Origin: Antedon mediterranea
Lineage: Eukaryota > Echinodermata > Crinoidea > Comatulida > Antedonidae
DNA length: 64,000 nt
Direction of reading: 5' to 3'
Assembly (NCBI RefSeq): GCF_964355755.1
Contig: NC_092672.1
Location: 21,012,501 to 21,076,500 of the forward strand
Part shown: piece by piece, positions 37,107 to 48,960 of the stretch
Layout of the letters: each line of letters begins with the position of its first letter
Position numbering within the stretch: the first letter of the stretch is position 1
The notes under the pieces: model-generated
What the model was told of the DNA's origin: nothing
The model's input: only the letters and a program-made list of their open reading frames with translations
Databases searched by the model: none
Program-made: the position numbers and the translations under genes

Positions 37107-39140
37107 TTTATTTATTTATTCTTTCCTTAGCACTATTTTGTCCGTGAATTATCTTGATATCAGTTTCATCTATCTAAGTCAATTTTTCAGAGTATATTCC
37201 TTATGGCCAGGAATCGATGTGGTTATATTTTCACGATGCGTAATCAAAAATTACGCGGTCTACGCGCAATTTTACGAAATCACGTTTGTAATCACATCTT
37301 CACAAGCATGAATCACAATTAAACAAAATTTGGTACTCATAAATTTCAGGTCATATTTCATCATATGGCAATACAATTACGTGCGTAGCGCATATAACGC
37401 TTGCGTACGCGCGCTTAAAATGTTCAAAATTGTCAAAATTTATTTTCGATGAAATTAGAGTACGTTTCAGGCAATTTTAAGCGTTTAAAAAATTGCCATG
37501 AGTGCGCAGATTTTTGCACGCGCACTGCGCGTTATACGTTAATGCGCACTCTTTTTGTCCGATTTCGGTTTTACAACCTTTCTTTAATAATATCATCATA
37601 TTTTATTCACTTTTCAACGCGTAATTGCCTTATACGAGCACGTCAAAAGTGACAGGCTACGCAAGTGTAAGTTAACAAAATGGTGAAAATATGCTAAATT
37701 TTAAAATTAATATAGATCGTCAGAATGCTCGGGAACACATATTTTGTATTTCATTTTCTTGAAGTGTATGTATCTTATGTATGATTTATTATTAAACTAA
37801 GGGAACAAAAGTTGATTAAGCCATAATTAATTGCATATTAAATTTTAAAAAATTCATTTCGACAATCAAACAAATTATGACATTTTCTTAGGCCAAAATA
37901 ACAAACTTAACATTAACTTTCTTCCTTCAAAAGTTCATATATTAAAGTTAAAAGTATATAGTTTGACAGTGCATCCTTTTTGTACATTTTTAGAGATGTC
38001 ATCATAGTAAAAAATTATAATTCATTGCGGTATGTAATAATCTATCTGCACCAAAGTGGTTACTGCATAGTAAATACACGGAGGAATTTTTCTACAATTT
38101 TTAGTCAGTTGTGTATGGCTCGGTGGTGTGTGCTCGTGTCTATGGCACTCAAGGTACCGAGATCGAGTCTCACCTTGGGAAACGAAATAAGATTTTTTTT
38201 TTATTATCCGTATTGTTTGTTCAAATTTATTTCTTAGTGTATATATTATACACATGATTTATAATGAAATCTAGATAAAAAATAACTTATGTCTATATTA
38301 TTATGTAACAGCAAATGTGGTTTATGACATTATACGCAGAGGGATCTTTGATCGGATTGTGATACCGGCTATTGTATTCGCGTTAGCAAGGTCCTATCAT
38401 ATATTATAAATAATTAAAGAATCTGAGAAAATCAATGAATCAAAATATCTTTTAAAAATCAATTATCTTTATTTAAATCAATGCATATAACCTATAATTC
38501 GTCATAGTGACATTTTCTAACATTTTCTTAGGCCAAAATAACAAACTTAACATTAACTTTCTTCCTTAAGAAGTTCATATATTAAAGTTAAAAGTATATA
38601 GTTTGACAGTGCATCATTTTTTAAAATTTTTAAAGATGTCATCATAGTAAAACATTATAATTCATTGCGGTATGTAATAATCTATCTGCACCAAAGTGGT
38701 TACTGCATAGTAAATACACGGAGGAATTTTTCCATAACTTTTAGTCAGTTGTGTATGGCTCGGTGGTCTTTGCTCGTGTCTATAGCAGTCAAGTACCGAG
38801 TTCGAGTCTCACCTTGGGAAACCAAACGAAATAAGATTTTTTTTATTATCCGTATTGGTTGTTCAATTATATTTCTTAGTGTATAGATTATACACATGAT
38901 TTATAATGAAATCTAAATAAAAACACAAATGTGGTTTATGACATTATATACGCAGAAAGATCTTGGATCGGATTATGATACCGGCTATTGTATTTGCGTT
39001 AGCAAGATCCTGTCATATATTATAAATAACTAATGATTCTGAGAAAATCAATCAATCAATATATCTTAAATCAATCAATTATCTTTATTTGAATCAATGC
39101 ATATAACCTATAATTCGTCATAGTGACGAATTAAATCTAG
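36182..39140. repeat. segmental duplication, copy 1
   Basis: About 2.96 kb (right part of A10 plus fused A11) repeated almost exactly at about 41115-44074. It differs by scattered single bases, for example AGCAGTC/AGCTGTC near 38785 and a one-base T-run change. Confidence 0.87.
37107..39140 (+). mobile_element. fused family A unit A11 (body plus 3' half of another)
   Basis: The first body is cut inside its 3' hairpin at about 38511 (CATAGTGAC) and joined to the 3' half of a second A body that starts at ATTTTCTAACATTTTC. TGACATTTTCT also occurs naturally inside A bodies, so the join probably used this microhomology. The same unusual junction recurs at 43445. CTAG end at 39140. Confidence 0.85.
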
Positions 39141-39141
39141 T

Positions 39142-40620
39142 TAGGTTATATGCATGATATGCATATAACCTCTTGATTCTGTCAAAATCTTTATTTATTT
39201 ATTTATTTATTTATTTATTCTTTCCTTAGCACTATTTGTCCGTGAATTATCTTGGCATCAGTTTCATCTATCTAAGTCAATTTTTCAGAGTATATTCCTT
39301 ATGGCCAGGAATCGATGTGGTTATGTTTTCACGATGCGCAATCAAAAATTACGCGGTCTACGCGCGATTTAACGAAATCACGTTTGTAATCATATCTTCA
39401 CAAACATGAATCACTTTTAAACAAAATTTGGTACTCATAAATTTCAGGTCATATTTCATCATATGGCAATACAATTACGTGCGTAGCGCATATAACGCAT
39501 GCGTACGCGCGCTTAAAATGTTGAAAATTGTCAGAATTTATTTTCGATGAAATTAGAGTACGTTTCAGGCAATTTTAAGCGTTTAAAAAATTGCCATGAG
39601 TGCGCAGATTTTTGCACGCGCACTGCGCGTCAAACGTTAATGCGCACTGTTTGTGTCCGATTACTGTTGTATAACCTTTCTTTAATAATATCATCATATT
39701 TTATTCACTTTTCAACGCAAAACAGCGTTATACGAGCACGTCAAAAGTGACGGGCTACGCACGTGTAAGTTAACAAAATGGTGAAAATATGCTAAATTTT
39801 AAAATTAAAATATATCGTTAGAATGCTCGGGAACACCTATTTTTTATTTAATTTTCTTGAAGTGTATGTATCATATGTATGATTTATTATGAAATTAGAA
39901 GAACAAAAGTTGATTAAGTCATCATTAATGGCATATTAAATTTAACAAAATTAATTTCGACAATCAAACAAATTATAACATTTTCTTAGGCGAAAATAAC
40001 AAACTTAACGTTAACTTTCTTCCTTAAGAAGTTCATATATTAAAGTTAAAAGTATATAGTTTGACAGTGCATCATTTTTTTAAATTTTTAAAGATGTCAT
40101 CATAGTAAAACATTATAATTCATTGCGGTATGTAATAATCTATCTGCACCAAAGTGGTTACTGCATAGTAAATACACGGAGGAATTTTTCTCCAACTTTT
40201 AGTCAGTTGTGTATGGCTCGATGGTCTGTGCTCGTGTCAATGGCATTCAAGGTACCGAGTTCGAGTCTTACCTTGGGAAACGAAATAAGATTTTTTTTTT
40301 ATTATCCGTATTGTTCAAATTTATTTCTTAGTGTATAGATTATACACATGATTTATAATGAAATCTAGATAAAAAGTTACTTTATGTCTTTATTATTATG
40401 TAACAACAAATGCGGTTTATGACATTATACGCAGAGGGATCTTTGATCGGATTGTGATACCGGCTATGGTGTTCGCGTTAGCAAGGTCCTATCATATATT
40501 ATAAATAATTAAAGATTCTGAGAAAATCAATCAATCAATATATCTTTTAAAAATCAATTATCTTTATTTAAATCAATGCATATAACCTATAATTCGTCAT
40601 AGTGACGAATTAAATCTAGT
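39142..40620 (+). mobile_element. full-length family A element A12 with recognisable empty site
   Basis: A single, self-contained A copy of 1479 bp: head at 39143, (TTTA)n, body with tRNA-like module, subterminal repeat, hairpin and CTAG. Its flanks are CTAGT on the left and TTATTTATTTATTC on the right; the paralogous site at 44071-44090 reads CTAGTTTATTTATTTATTC without the element. This defines the mobile unit and shows insertion between two T residues without target duplication. Confidence 0.9.
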
Positions 40621-42039
40621 TTATTTATTTATTCTTTCCTTAGCACTATTTGTCCGTCAATTATCTTGATATCAGTTTCATCTAACTCAGTCAATTTTTC
40701 AGAGTATATTCCTTATGGCCAGGAATCGATGTGGTTATATTTTCACGATGCGTAATCAAAAATTACGCGGTCTACGCGCGATTTTACGAAATCACGTTTG
40801 TAATCATATCTTCACATTAAGCATGAATCACAATTAAACAAAATTTGGTACTCATAAATTTCAGGTCATATTTCATCATATGGCAATAAAATTACGTGCG
40901 TAGCGCATATAACGCTTGCGTACGCGCGCTTAAAATGTTCAAAATTGTCAAAATTTATTTTCGATGAAATTAGAGTACGTTTCAGGCAATTTTAAGCGTT
41001 TAAAAAATTGCCATGAGTGCGCAGATTTTTGCACGCGCACTGCGCGTTAAACGTTAATGCGCACTCTTTTTGCCCGATTTCTGTTTTACAATCTTTCTTT
41101 AATAATATCATCATATTTTATTCACTTTTCAACGCGTAATTGCCTTATACGAGCACGTCAAAAGTGACAGGCTACGCACGTGTAAGTTAACAAAATGGTG
41201 AAAATATGCTAAATTTTAAAATTAATATAGATCGTCAGAATGCTCGGGAACACATATTTTTTATTTCATTTTCTTGAAGTGTATGTATCTTATGTATGAT
41301 TTATTATTAAACTAAGGGAACAAAAGTTGATTAAGCCATAATTAATTGCATATTAAATTAAAAAAAATTCATTTCGACAATCAAACAAATTATGACATTT
41401 TCTTAGGCCAAAATAACAAACTTAACATTAACTTTCTTCCTCCAAAAGTTCATATATTAAAGTTAAAAGTATATAGTTTGACAGTGCATCATTTTTGTAC
41501 ATTTTTAGAGATGTCATCATAGTAAAAAATTATAATTCATTGCGGTATGTAATAATCTATCTGCACCAAAGTGGTTACTGCATAGTAAATACACGGAGGA
41601 ATTTTTCTACAATTTTTAGACAGTTGTGTATGGCTCGGTGGTGTGTGCTCGTGTCTATGGCACTCAAGGTACCGAGATCGAGTCTCACCTTGGGAAACGA
41701 AATAAGATTTTTTTTTTATTATCCGTATTGTTTGTTCAAATTTATTTCTTAGTGTATATATTATACACATGATTTATAATGAAATCTAGATAAAAAATAA
41801 CTTATGTCTTTATTATTATGTAACAGCAAATGTGGTTTATGACATTATACGCAGAGGGATCTTTGATCGGATTGTGATACCGGCTATTGTATTCGCATTA
41901 GCAAGGTCCTATCATATATTATAAATAATTAAAGAATCTGAGAAAATCAATGAATCAAAATATCTTTTAAAAATCAATTATCTTTATTAAAATCAATGCA
42001 TATAACCTATAATTCGTCATAGTGACGAATTAAATCTAG
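40621..42039 (+). mobile_element. chimeric family A body A13
   Basis: Left part (to about 41115) matches unit A15 (GTCCGTCAATTATC, CACATTAAGCATG; offset 3455); right part matches unit A10 (ACGCGTAATTGCC; offset 4933). The switch lies in the ATAATATCATCATATT stretch near 41100-41120. This is a typical unequal-crossover hybrid. Confidence 0.85.
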
Positions 42040-44074
42040 TTTATTTATTTATTCTTTCCTTAGCACTATTTTGTCCGTGAATTATCTTGATATCATTTTC
42101 ATCTATCTAAGTCAATTTTTCAGAGTATATTCCTTATGGCCAGGAATCGATGTGGTTATATTTTCACGATGCGTAATCAAAAATTACGCGGTCTACGCGC
42201 AATTTTACGAAATCACGTTTGTAATCACATCTTCACAAGCATGAATCACAATTAAACAAAATTTGGTACTCATAAATTTCAGGTCATATTTCATCATATG
42301 GCAATACAATTACGTGCGTAGCGCATATAACGCTTGCGTACGCGCGCTTAAAATGTTCAAAATTGTCAAAATTTATTTTCGATGAAATTAGAGTACGTTT
42401 CAGGCAATTTTAAGCGTTTAAAAAATTGCCATGAGTGCGCAGATTTTTGCACGCGCACTGCGCGTTATACGTTAATGCGCACTCTTTTTGTCCGATTTCG
42501 GTTTTACAACCTTTCTTTAATAATATCATCATATTTTATTCACTTTTCAACGCGTAATTGCCTTATACGAGCACGTCAAAAGTGACAGGCTACGCAAGTG
42601 TAAGTTAACAAAATGGTGAAAATATGCTAAATTTTAAAATTAATATAGATCGTCAGAATGCTCGGGAACACATATTTTGTATTTCATTTTTTTGAAGTGT
42701 ATGTATCTTATGTATGATTTATTATTAAACTAAGGGAACAAAAGTTGATTAAGCCATAATTAATTGCATATTAAATTTTAAAAAATTCATTTCGACAATC
42801 AAACAAATTATGACATTTTCTTAGGCCAAAATAACAAACTTAACATTAACTTTCTTCCTTCAAAAGTTCATATATTAAAGTTAAAAGTATATAGTTTGAC
42901 AGTGCATCCTTTTTGTACATTTTTAGAGATGTCATCATAGTAAAAAATTATAATTCATTGCGGTATGTAATAATCTATCTGCACCAAAGTGGTTACTGCA
43001 TAGTAAATACACGGAGGAATTTTTCTACAATTTTTAGTCAGTTGTGTATGGCTCGGTGGTGTGTGCTCGTGTCTATGGCACTCAAGGTACCGAGATCGAG
43101 TCTCACCTTGGGAAACGAAATAAGATTTTTTTTTTTATTATCCGTATTGTTTGTTCAAATTTATTTCTTAGTGTATATATTATACACATGATTTATAATG
43201 AAATCTAGATAAAAAATAACTTATGTCTATATTATTATGTAACAGCAAATGTGGTTTATGACATTATACGCAGAGGGATCTTTGATCGGATTGTGATACC
43301 GGCTATTGTATTCGCGTTAGCAAGGTCCTATCATATATTATAAATAATTAAAGAATCTGAGAAAATCAATGAATCAAAATATCTTTTAAAAATCAATTAT
43401 CTTTATTTAAATCAATGCATATAACCTATAATTCGTCATAGTGACATTTTCTAACATTTTCTTAGGCCAAAATAACAAACTTAACATTAACTTTCTTCCT
43501 TAAGAAGTTCATATATTAAAGTTAAAAGTATATAGTTTGACAGTGCATCATTTTTTAAAATTTTTAAAGATGTCATCATAGTAAAACATTATAATTCATT
43601 GCGGTATGTAATAATCTATCTGCACCAAAGTGGTTACTGCATAGTAAATACACGGAGGAATTTTTCCATAACTTTTAGTCAGTTGTGTATGGCTCGGTGG
43701 TCTTTGCTCGTGTCTATAGCTGTCAAGTACCGAGTTCGAGTCTCACCTTGGGAAACCAAACGAAATAAGATTTTTTTTATTATCCGTATTGGTTGTTCAA
43801 TTATATTTCTTAGTGTATAGATTATACACATGATTTATAATGAAATCTAAATAAAAACACAAATGTGGTTTATGACATTATATACGCAGAAAGATCTTGG
43901 ATCGGATTATGATACCGGCTATTGTATTTGCGTTAGCAAGATCCTGTCATATATTATAAATAACTAATGATTCTGAGAAAATCAATCAATCAATATATCT
44001 TAAATCAATCAATTATCTTTATTTGAATCAATGCATATAACCTATAATTCGTCATAGTGACGAATTAAATCTAG
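41115..44074. repeat. segmental duplication, copy 2
   Basis: Second copy of the block at 36182-39140, entered through the chimeric unit A13. Confidence 0.87.
42040..44074 (+). mobile_element. fused family A unit A14, duplicate of A11
   Basis: Near-identical to 37107-39140, including the same abnormal junction (43445), at an offset of 4933-4934 bp. CTAG end at 44074, followed by the uninterrupted TTTATTTATTTATTC. Confidence 0.87.
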
Positions 44075-45494
44075 TTTATTTATTTATTCTTTCCTTAGCA
44101 CTATTTGTCCGTCAATTATCTTGATATCAGTTTCATCTAACTCAGTCAATTTTTCAGAGTATATTCCTTATGGCCAGGAATCGATGTGGTTATATTTTCA
44201 CGATGCGTAATCAAAAATTACGCGGTCTACGCGCGATTTTACGAAATCACGTTTGTAATCATATCTTCACATTAAGCATGAATCACAATTAAACAAAATT
44301 TGGTACTCATAAATTTCAGGTCATATTTCATCATATGGCAATAAAATTACGTGCGTAGCGCATATAACGCTTGCGTACGCGCGCTTAAAATGTTCAAAAT
44401 TGTCAAAATTTATTTTCGATGAAATTAGAGTACGTTTCAGGCAATTTTAAGCGTTTAAAAAATTGCCATGAGTGCGCAGATTTTTGCACGCGCACTGCGC
44501 GTTAAACGTTAATGCGCACTCTTTTTGCCCGATTTCTGTTTTACAATCTTTCTTTAATAATATCATCATATTTGATTCAGGTTTCAACTCGAAATTGCGT
44601 TATACGAGCACGTCAAAAGTGACTGGCTACGCACGTGTAAGTTAACAAAATGGTGAAAATATGCTAAATTTTAAAATTAATATATATCGTTAGAATGCTC
44701 GGGAACAGCTATTTTTTATTTCATTTTCTTGAAGTGTATGTATCATATGTATGATTTATTATGAAATTAAGAGAACAAAAGTTGATTAAGTCATCATTAA
44801 TGGCATATTAAATTTACAAAAATTAATTTCGACAATCAAACAAATTATGACATTTTCTTAGGCCGAAATAACAAACTTAACATTAACTTTCTTTCTTAAG
44901 AAGTTCATATATTAAAGTTAAAAGTATATAGTTTGACAGTGCATCATTTTTTTACATTTTTAAAGATGTCATCATAGTAAAAAATTATAATTCATTTCGG
45001 TATGTAATAATCTATTTGCACCAAAGTGGTTACTGCATAGTAAATACACGAAGGAATTTTTCTATAACTTTTAGTCAGTTGTGTATGGCTCGATGGTCTG
45101 TGCTCGTGTCTATGGCATTCAAGGTACCGAGATCGAGTCTCACCTTGGGAAACGAAATAAGATTTTTTCTTTATTATCCGTATTGTTTGTTCAAATTTAT
45201 TCCTTAGTGTATAGATTATACACATGGTTTATAATGAAATCTAGATAAAAATTAACTTATGTCTTTATTATTATGTAACAACAAATGTGGTTTATGACAT
45301 TATACGCATATGGATCTTTGATCGGATTGTGATACCGGCTATGGTGTTCGCGTTAGCAAGGTCTTATCATATATTATAAATAATTAAAGATTCTGAAAAA
45401 ATCAATCAATCAATATATATTTTAAAAATCAATTATCTTTATTTAAATCAATGCATATAACCTATAATTCGTCATAGTGACGAATTAAATCTAG
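44075..45494 (+). mobile_element. HINE-like family A body A15, last unit of the island
   Basis: Complete body with CTAG end at 45494. To its right the flanking sequence TTGTTTATTTGATTTG resumes the duplicated flank that was interrupted at 9084. Confidence 0.85.
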
Positions 45495-45913
45495 TTGTTT
45501 ATTTGATTTGATATAATAATTATAATATTTGCTAAGTCTACTCTAAGACCCGTAAGGTCCGTATTAATGACTGGACTATCTCTGGATTTAGTCTGGACAA
45601 TCTTTAGTCCTGGACTAAACCAGTATTAAAATCGGCAAAAGATAGTCATGAATACGGGCCAATGTGATTGTGGCCTACACTATGCAGTCATTCACAGTAC
45701 GCATTAACCTCAACAACAGTCACTGATCGTTTTATATTTTAGTACATATAGATATAGATATCACATACCAGTTCATAAATCACATTTAGTCCAAAAATAT
45801 CATAACCAGTAACTACAATTGAAAAACATTCATGTCAACAAGAAAAGCAACTTACAAATATATTAATAAACAACTTCCCTTAACAGGTCTGCCTCATTAT
45901 TTAAGCCCTTAAT
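45495..45913. other. spacer between element clusters with a MITE-like inverted repeat
   Basis: Unique AT-rich DNA that continues the flank left of 9085. It includes a 105-bp imperfect inverted-repeat element at 45556-45660 (ends GGTCCGTATTAATGACT and AGTCATGAATACGGGCC) with internal GACTAAA words. Its superfamily and target duplication are not clear. Confidence 0.5.
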
Positions 45914-45984
45914 TAGGTGATCATTTAGAATAAAATGATCACCTATTGTTATTGTATGAAATCTTTATTCTTCTTATTCTTATT

Positions 45985-47602
45985 GGTTATCCGCCTCAAG
46001 CGGATAAGCCCTTGGAATTGTAGTGTTTCTTTTTTTTTTTATTATTATTCTTCTTTCTTTCCGCCACTTTTGTACGCGACGTTTCTCTGCAACGTGTTAA
46101 CATAACATGTTGTAACTTGGTAAACCTTTAGACATTTAATTGAAGATGTGCAGCCAAGCTTTTGGACGCTGTCAGAGTCGCGTAGCGTAAGTTACGCGCG
46201 ATTTTCAGAAAATCTTAAATTGATCATAACTTCGAAACCGATAAATATTTTTTAACGTAACTTGCAGCCACGTTTTCTTCACATCAATGGCTAACTTTTT
46301 CAATCTTTAGAACATTTTTGGACACTAGAAAGTTTGCGCGTAAATTGCGTTTGAAATTTTAAAAAGCTCCAAATTTGTACACGCTGTTTCTCTGCAACGC
46401 GTGAACATAACATGTTGTAACTTGGTCAACATATAGACATTTAACTGAAGATGTGCAGCCAAGCTTTTGGACGCTGTCAGAGGCGCGTATCGTAAGTTAC
46501 GCGCGATCTTCTGAAAATCTTAAATTGATCATAACTTTGAAACAAATAAATATTTTTTAACGTAATTTTCAGCCACGTTTGCTTTACATTAATTGTTAAC
46601 TTTTTTATCCCTACCGAATTTTGTAACATTAGAAAGTGCGTGCGTAAACGGCGTTTGAAATTTTAAAATGCTTCAAATCAATTTCTGATTAAATTAGAGC
46701 ACGTTTCAGGTCATTTTAAGGGTTTAAAAATTGCCACTGGTGCGCATATTTTTACGCGCGCACGGCGCAGGGAACGCGTATAAGCTTTTCTTTTACATAC
46801 ATTGTGTTTTTCAAACTTAGGTTAACAATTTTACGTTATCTTAATCACTTTTCAACTTGAAATGGCGTTCTACGAGCACGTTAAACATGACTGGTTGCGC
46901 ACGAAAACGTCAAAAAATTGTGAAAATGTTGCAAAATATGTCTACTTTTAAAAGTGATACAGTTCATCAGAATGCAAGGTTACCCCCATTTTTTATTTTA
47001 TTTTATTACAGTCTATGAATCGTAGGTCTGATTTATTATAGTGTTGAATGTTAAAACGTGTTTGATTGCTACATTATTTGCATATTAAATATAATTTTCA
47101 AAATTTTTATCATCAAACAAATAATAACATATTCAAAGAGCAAAACAATAAACATAACGTTTATCTTTTTTCTTTACATGTTATTATATAAAACTTGAAA
47201 GTATGCACTTTGCTAATATGTCACTGTTTAAAATTTGTGAAGATTTCATCATATTAAAATTTATGATTTAAGTTTGATATGTAATAATCAACTTGCATCG
47301 AGGGGATTCACGACATACCGAATGAACGAGGACTCTTCTTTCGGATTTTCTTCAGCAGGTGCTTATATGGCTCGATGTGTAGTGCAACCAACTTCGGTAT
47401 CAGAGGTACCGGGTTCAAATCTCATCACGGGAAAACAATTAAATAAAAGCATTTGTTTGGTTATTACACTGAAAGGGCAGTTTTAATTTTGAATAGGCTA
47501 CTTTTTGGAAAAATCACAACTGAAAAGTACTTGAATGCGCTAGATACGTTTTATTGCGGGCGGATAACCAAACTCGTCCTCAAGTGACGAGTTCAGATCT
47601 AG
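45985..47602 (+). mobile_element. HINE-like family B element B5 nested in family C
   Basis: Complete B copy (1618 bp) placed in the TTCTTATTCTTATT tract of the C head: head GGTTATCCGC, two internal modules (about 46065-46375 and 46376-46680), A box 47368, B box GGTTCAAATCT 47412, hairpin, CTAG at 47599-47602. More diverged than B1, B3 and B4. Confidence 0.87.
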
Positions 47603-48902
47603 TTATTTATTTCTCTCTGTACAGATTTTGTGTAACAAATATCTCAAAAAGTTTAATTTTAATGATTACCAAAATTTCACAATGTCTTTCAAATACGTTA
47701 ACTTAGTCCTAATAAGCTTTTCAGCGTGATCACTCATCCGTGACGTCACGTATACGCCATTTTGTGAAATCACATTATCAATCATATCTCCATAATTCAT
47801 TATCACATATTAATGAAAATCACTACACGTAAACTTAAGGTCAAGATAAAAAATATTAGCAAATAAAAACTCGGGCGTTTCAAGGTCATGCGCGTGAAAT
47901 CGCGCGTTGAAATTTTAAAAAGCTCAAAATTTAGTTTTTATCAATTTAGAGCATGAAATAGGCCATTTGCGTGTTTAAAAAAATTACTGCGCAAAAACAC
48001 ATTTTTGCGCACGCGATGTTTAAAAAGGGTAAAAAATAAAATTTGATGTATACATCATATTCTACTCACAATCCTTAGTACATTCTCCGACTTTGAGTCC
48101 ATTCCGACTTAAAATAACGCTATACGAGCACGTTAAAAATGACAAAATGCGCACATTAATTGTACAAAAGTGCTAAAAATGGTAAAAAAATAAGGCCTTT
48201 TTAAAATGAATATAACTCTTCAGAATGGCAGGTGACCCCCAATTTTTTTAACTTATTATGAAAGCCAATAAGTTGTAGATATAAATATATATACATATTA
48301 GACGTACAAAATGGTATGACGTCATCAAATGGCCACTTGAATTTAAAAATTTGTAATTATTATCTTTTTGTGTGGGTTATCACATTCAATAGAGCGCATC
48401 TCCGTTATTTGAGCCCAATTTTTGCACACATTTTAGTATGTGCTTGCTCAATTAATTATCTTTCTCATAAGTTGTCAACATTTTTATTTTGATGACGTCA
48501 TCACGCGTAAAAACTTGAATAACTTAGGTTGTGTAATTTCAGCTACACCATACATTTGAATATCTTATAGCTCCTCAGAATTAAAGGTGACCTTGAATAT
48601 TATAATTTATTATGAAAGCTGATGAAATGTAGATATGAATTCATATAAAAATTAAGCCTATCGGATGTTGTGATGTTATCATATGGCCAGTTGAAGTTAA
48701 AAAGTAGTTTTTAAATTTCTTTAGTCGAAGTTATACAAATTTCAAAGAGCGCGCATTGCGCTTCTACGTGTCAAATTCTCTTCCAATCCTTATATTTATT
48801 TGCTCAATTCATTATCTTTCGAAATTGTCATCTTCGAGTTTATTTTGATAATTCCATCATACCAAAAAATTTGAACTTGATGTGTGTCCCATAATTTCAC
48901 CT

Positions 48903-48960
48903 ATGCTACACTGTATATACACTGTATATAGATATACAGTATATACTGTACATTGTATAT
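48903..48960. repeat. TA-rich hairpin inside family C
   Basis: Overlapping inverted repeats of ACTGTATATA / TATATACAGT type (CACTGTATATAGATATACAG) in the 3' part of the C element. Probably a low-complexity palindrome; function unknown. Confidence 0.5.

Larger units (their letters stand above)
9085..45495 (+). mobile_element. 36.4-kb island of nested Helentron/HINE-like elements (families A and B)
   Basis: Nearly all of this span is made of two related element families on the + strand. Family A: head AGGTTATATGCAT facing ATGCATATAACCT, then CTCTTGATTCTGTC, (TTTA)n, a body of about 1.35 kb, subterminal ATGCATATAACCT, a hairpin with arms AATTCGTCA / TGACGAATT, then AAATCTAG. Family B: head GGTTATCCGC / GCGGATAACC, subterminal GCGGATAACC, hairpin AACTCGTC / GACGAGTT, then CTAG. 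This asymmetric layout and T|T insertion match Helentron-associated (Helitron2-type) non-autonomous elements. I count 12 A heads, 15 A ends, 3 B heads and 4 B ends. No Rep/helicase ORF is present. Confidence 0.85.

Noticed and set aside
9086-45494. Dozens of repeated 60-97-codon ORFs in the A and B units
   Set aside because: They recur because the elements recur, overlap on both strands, include the tRNA-like module and T-runs, and match no domain.
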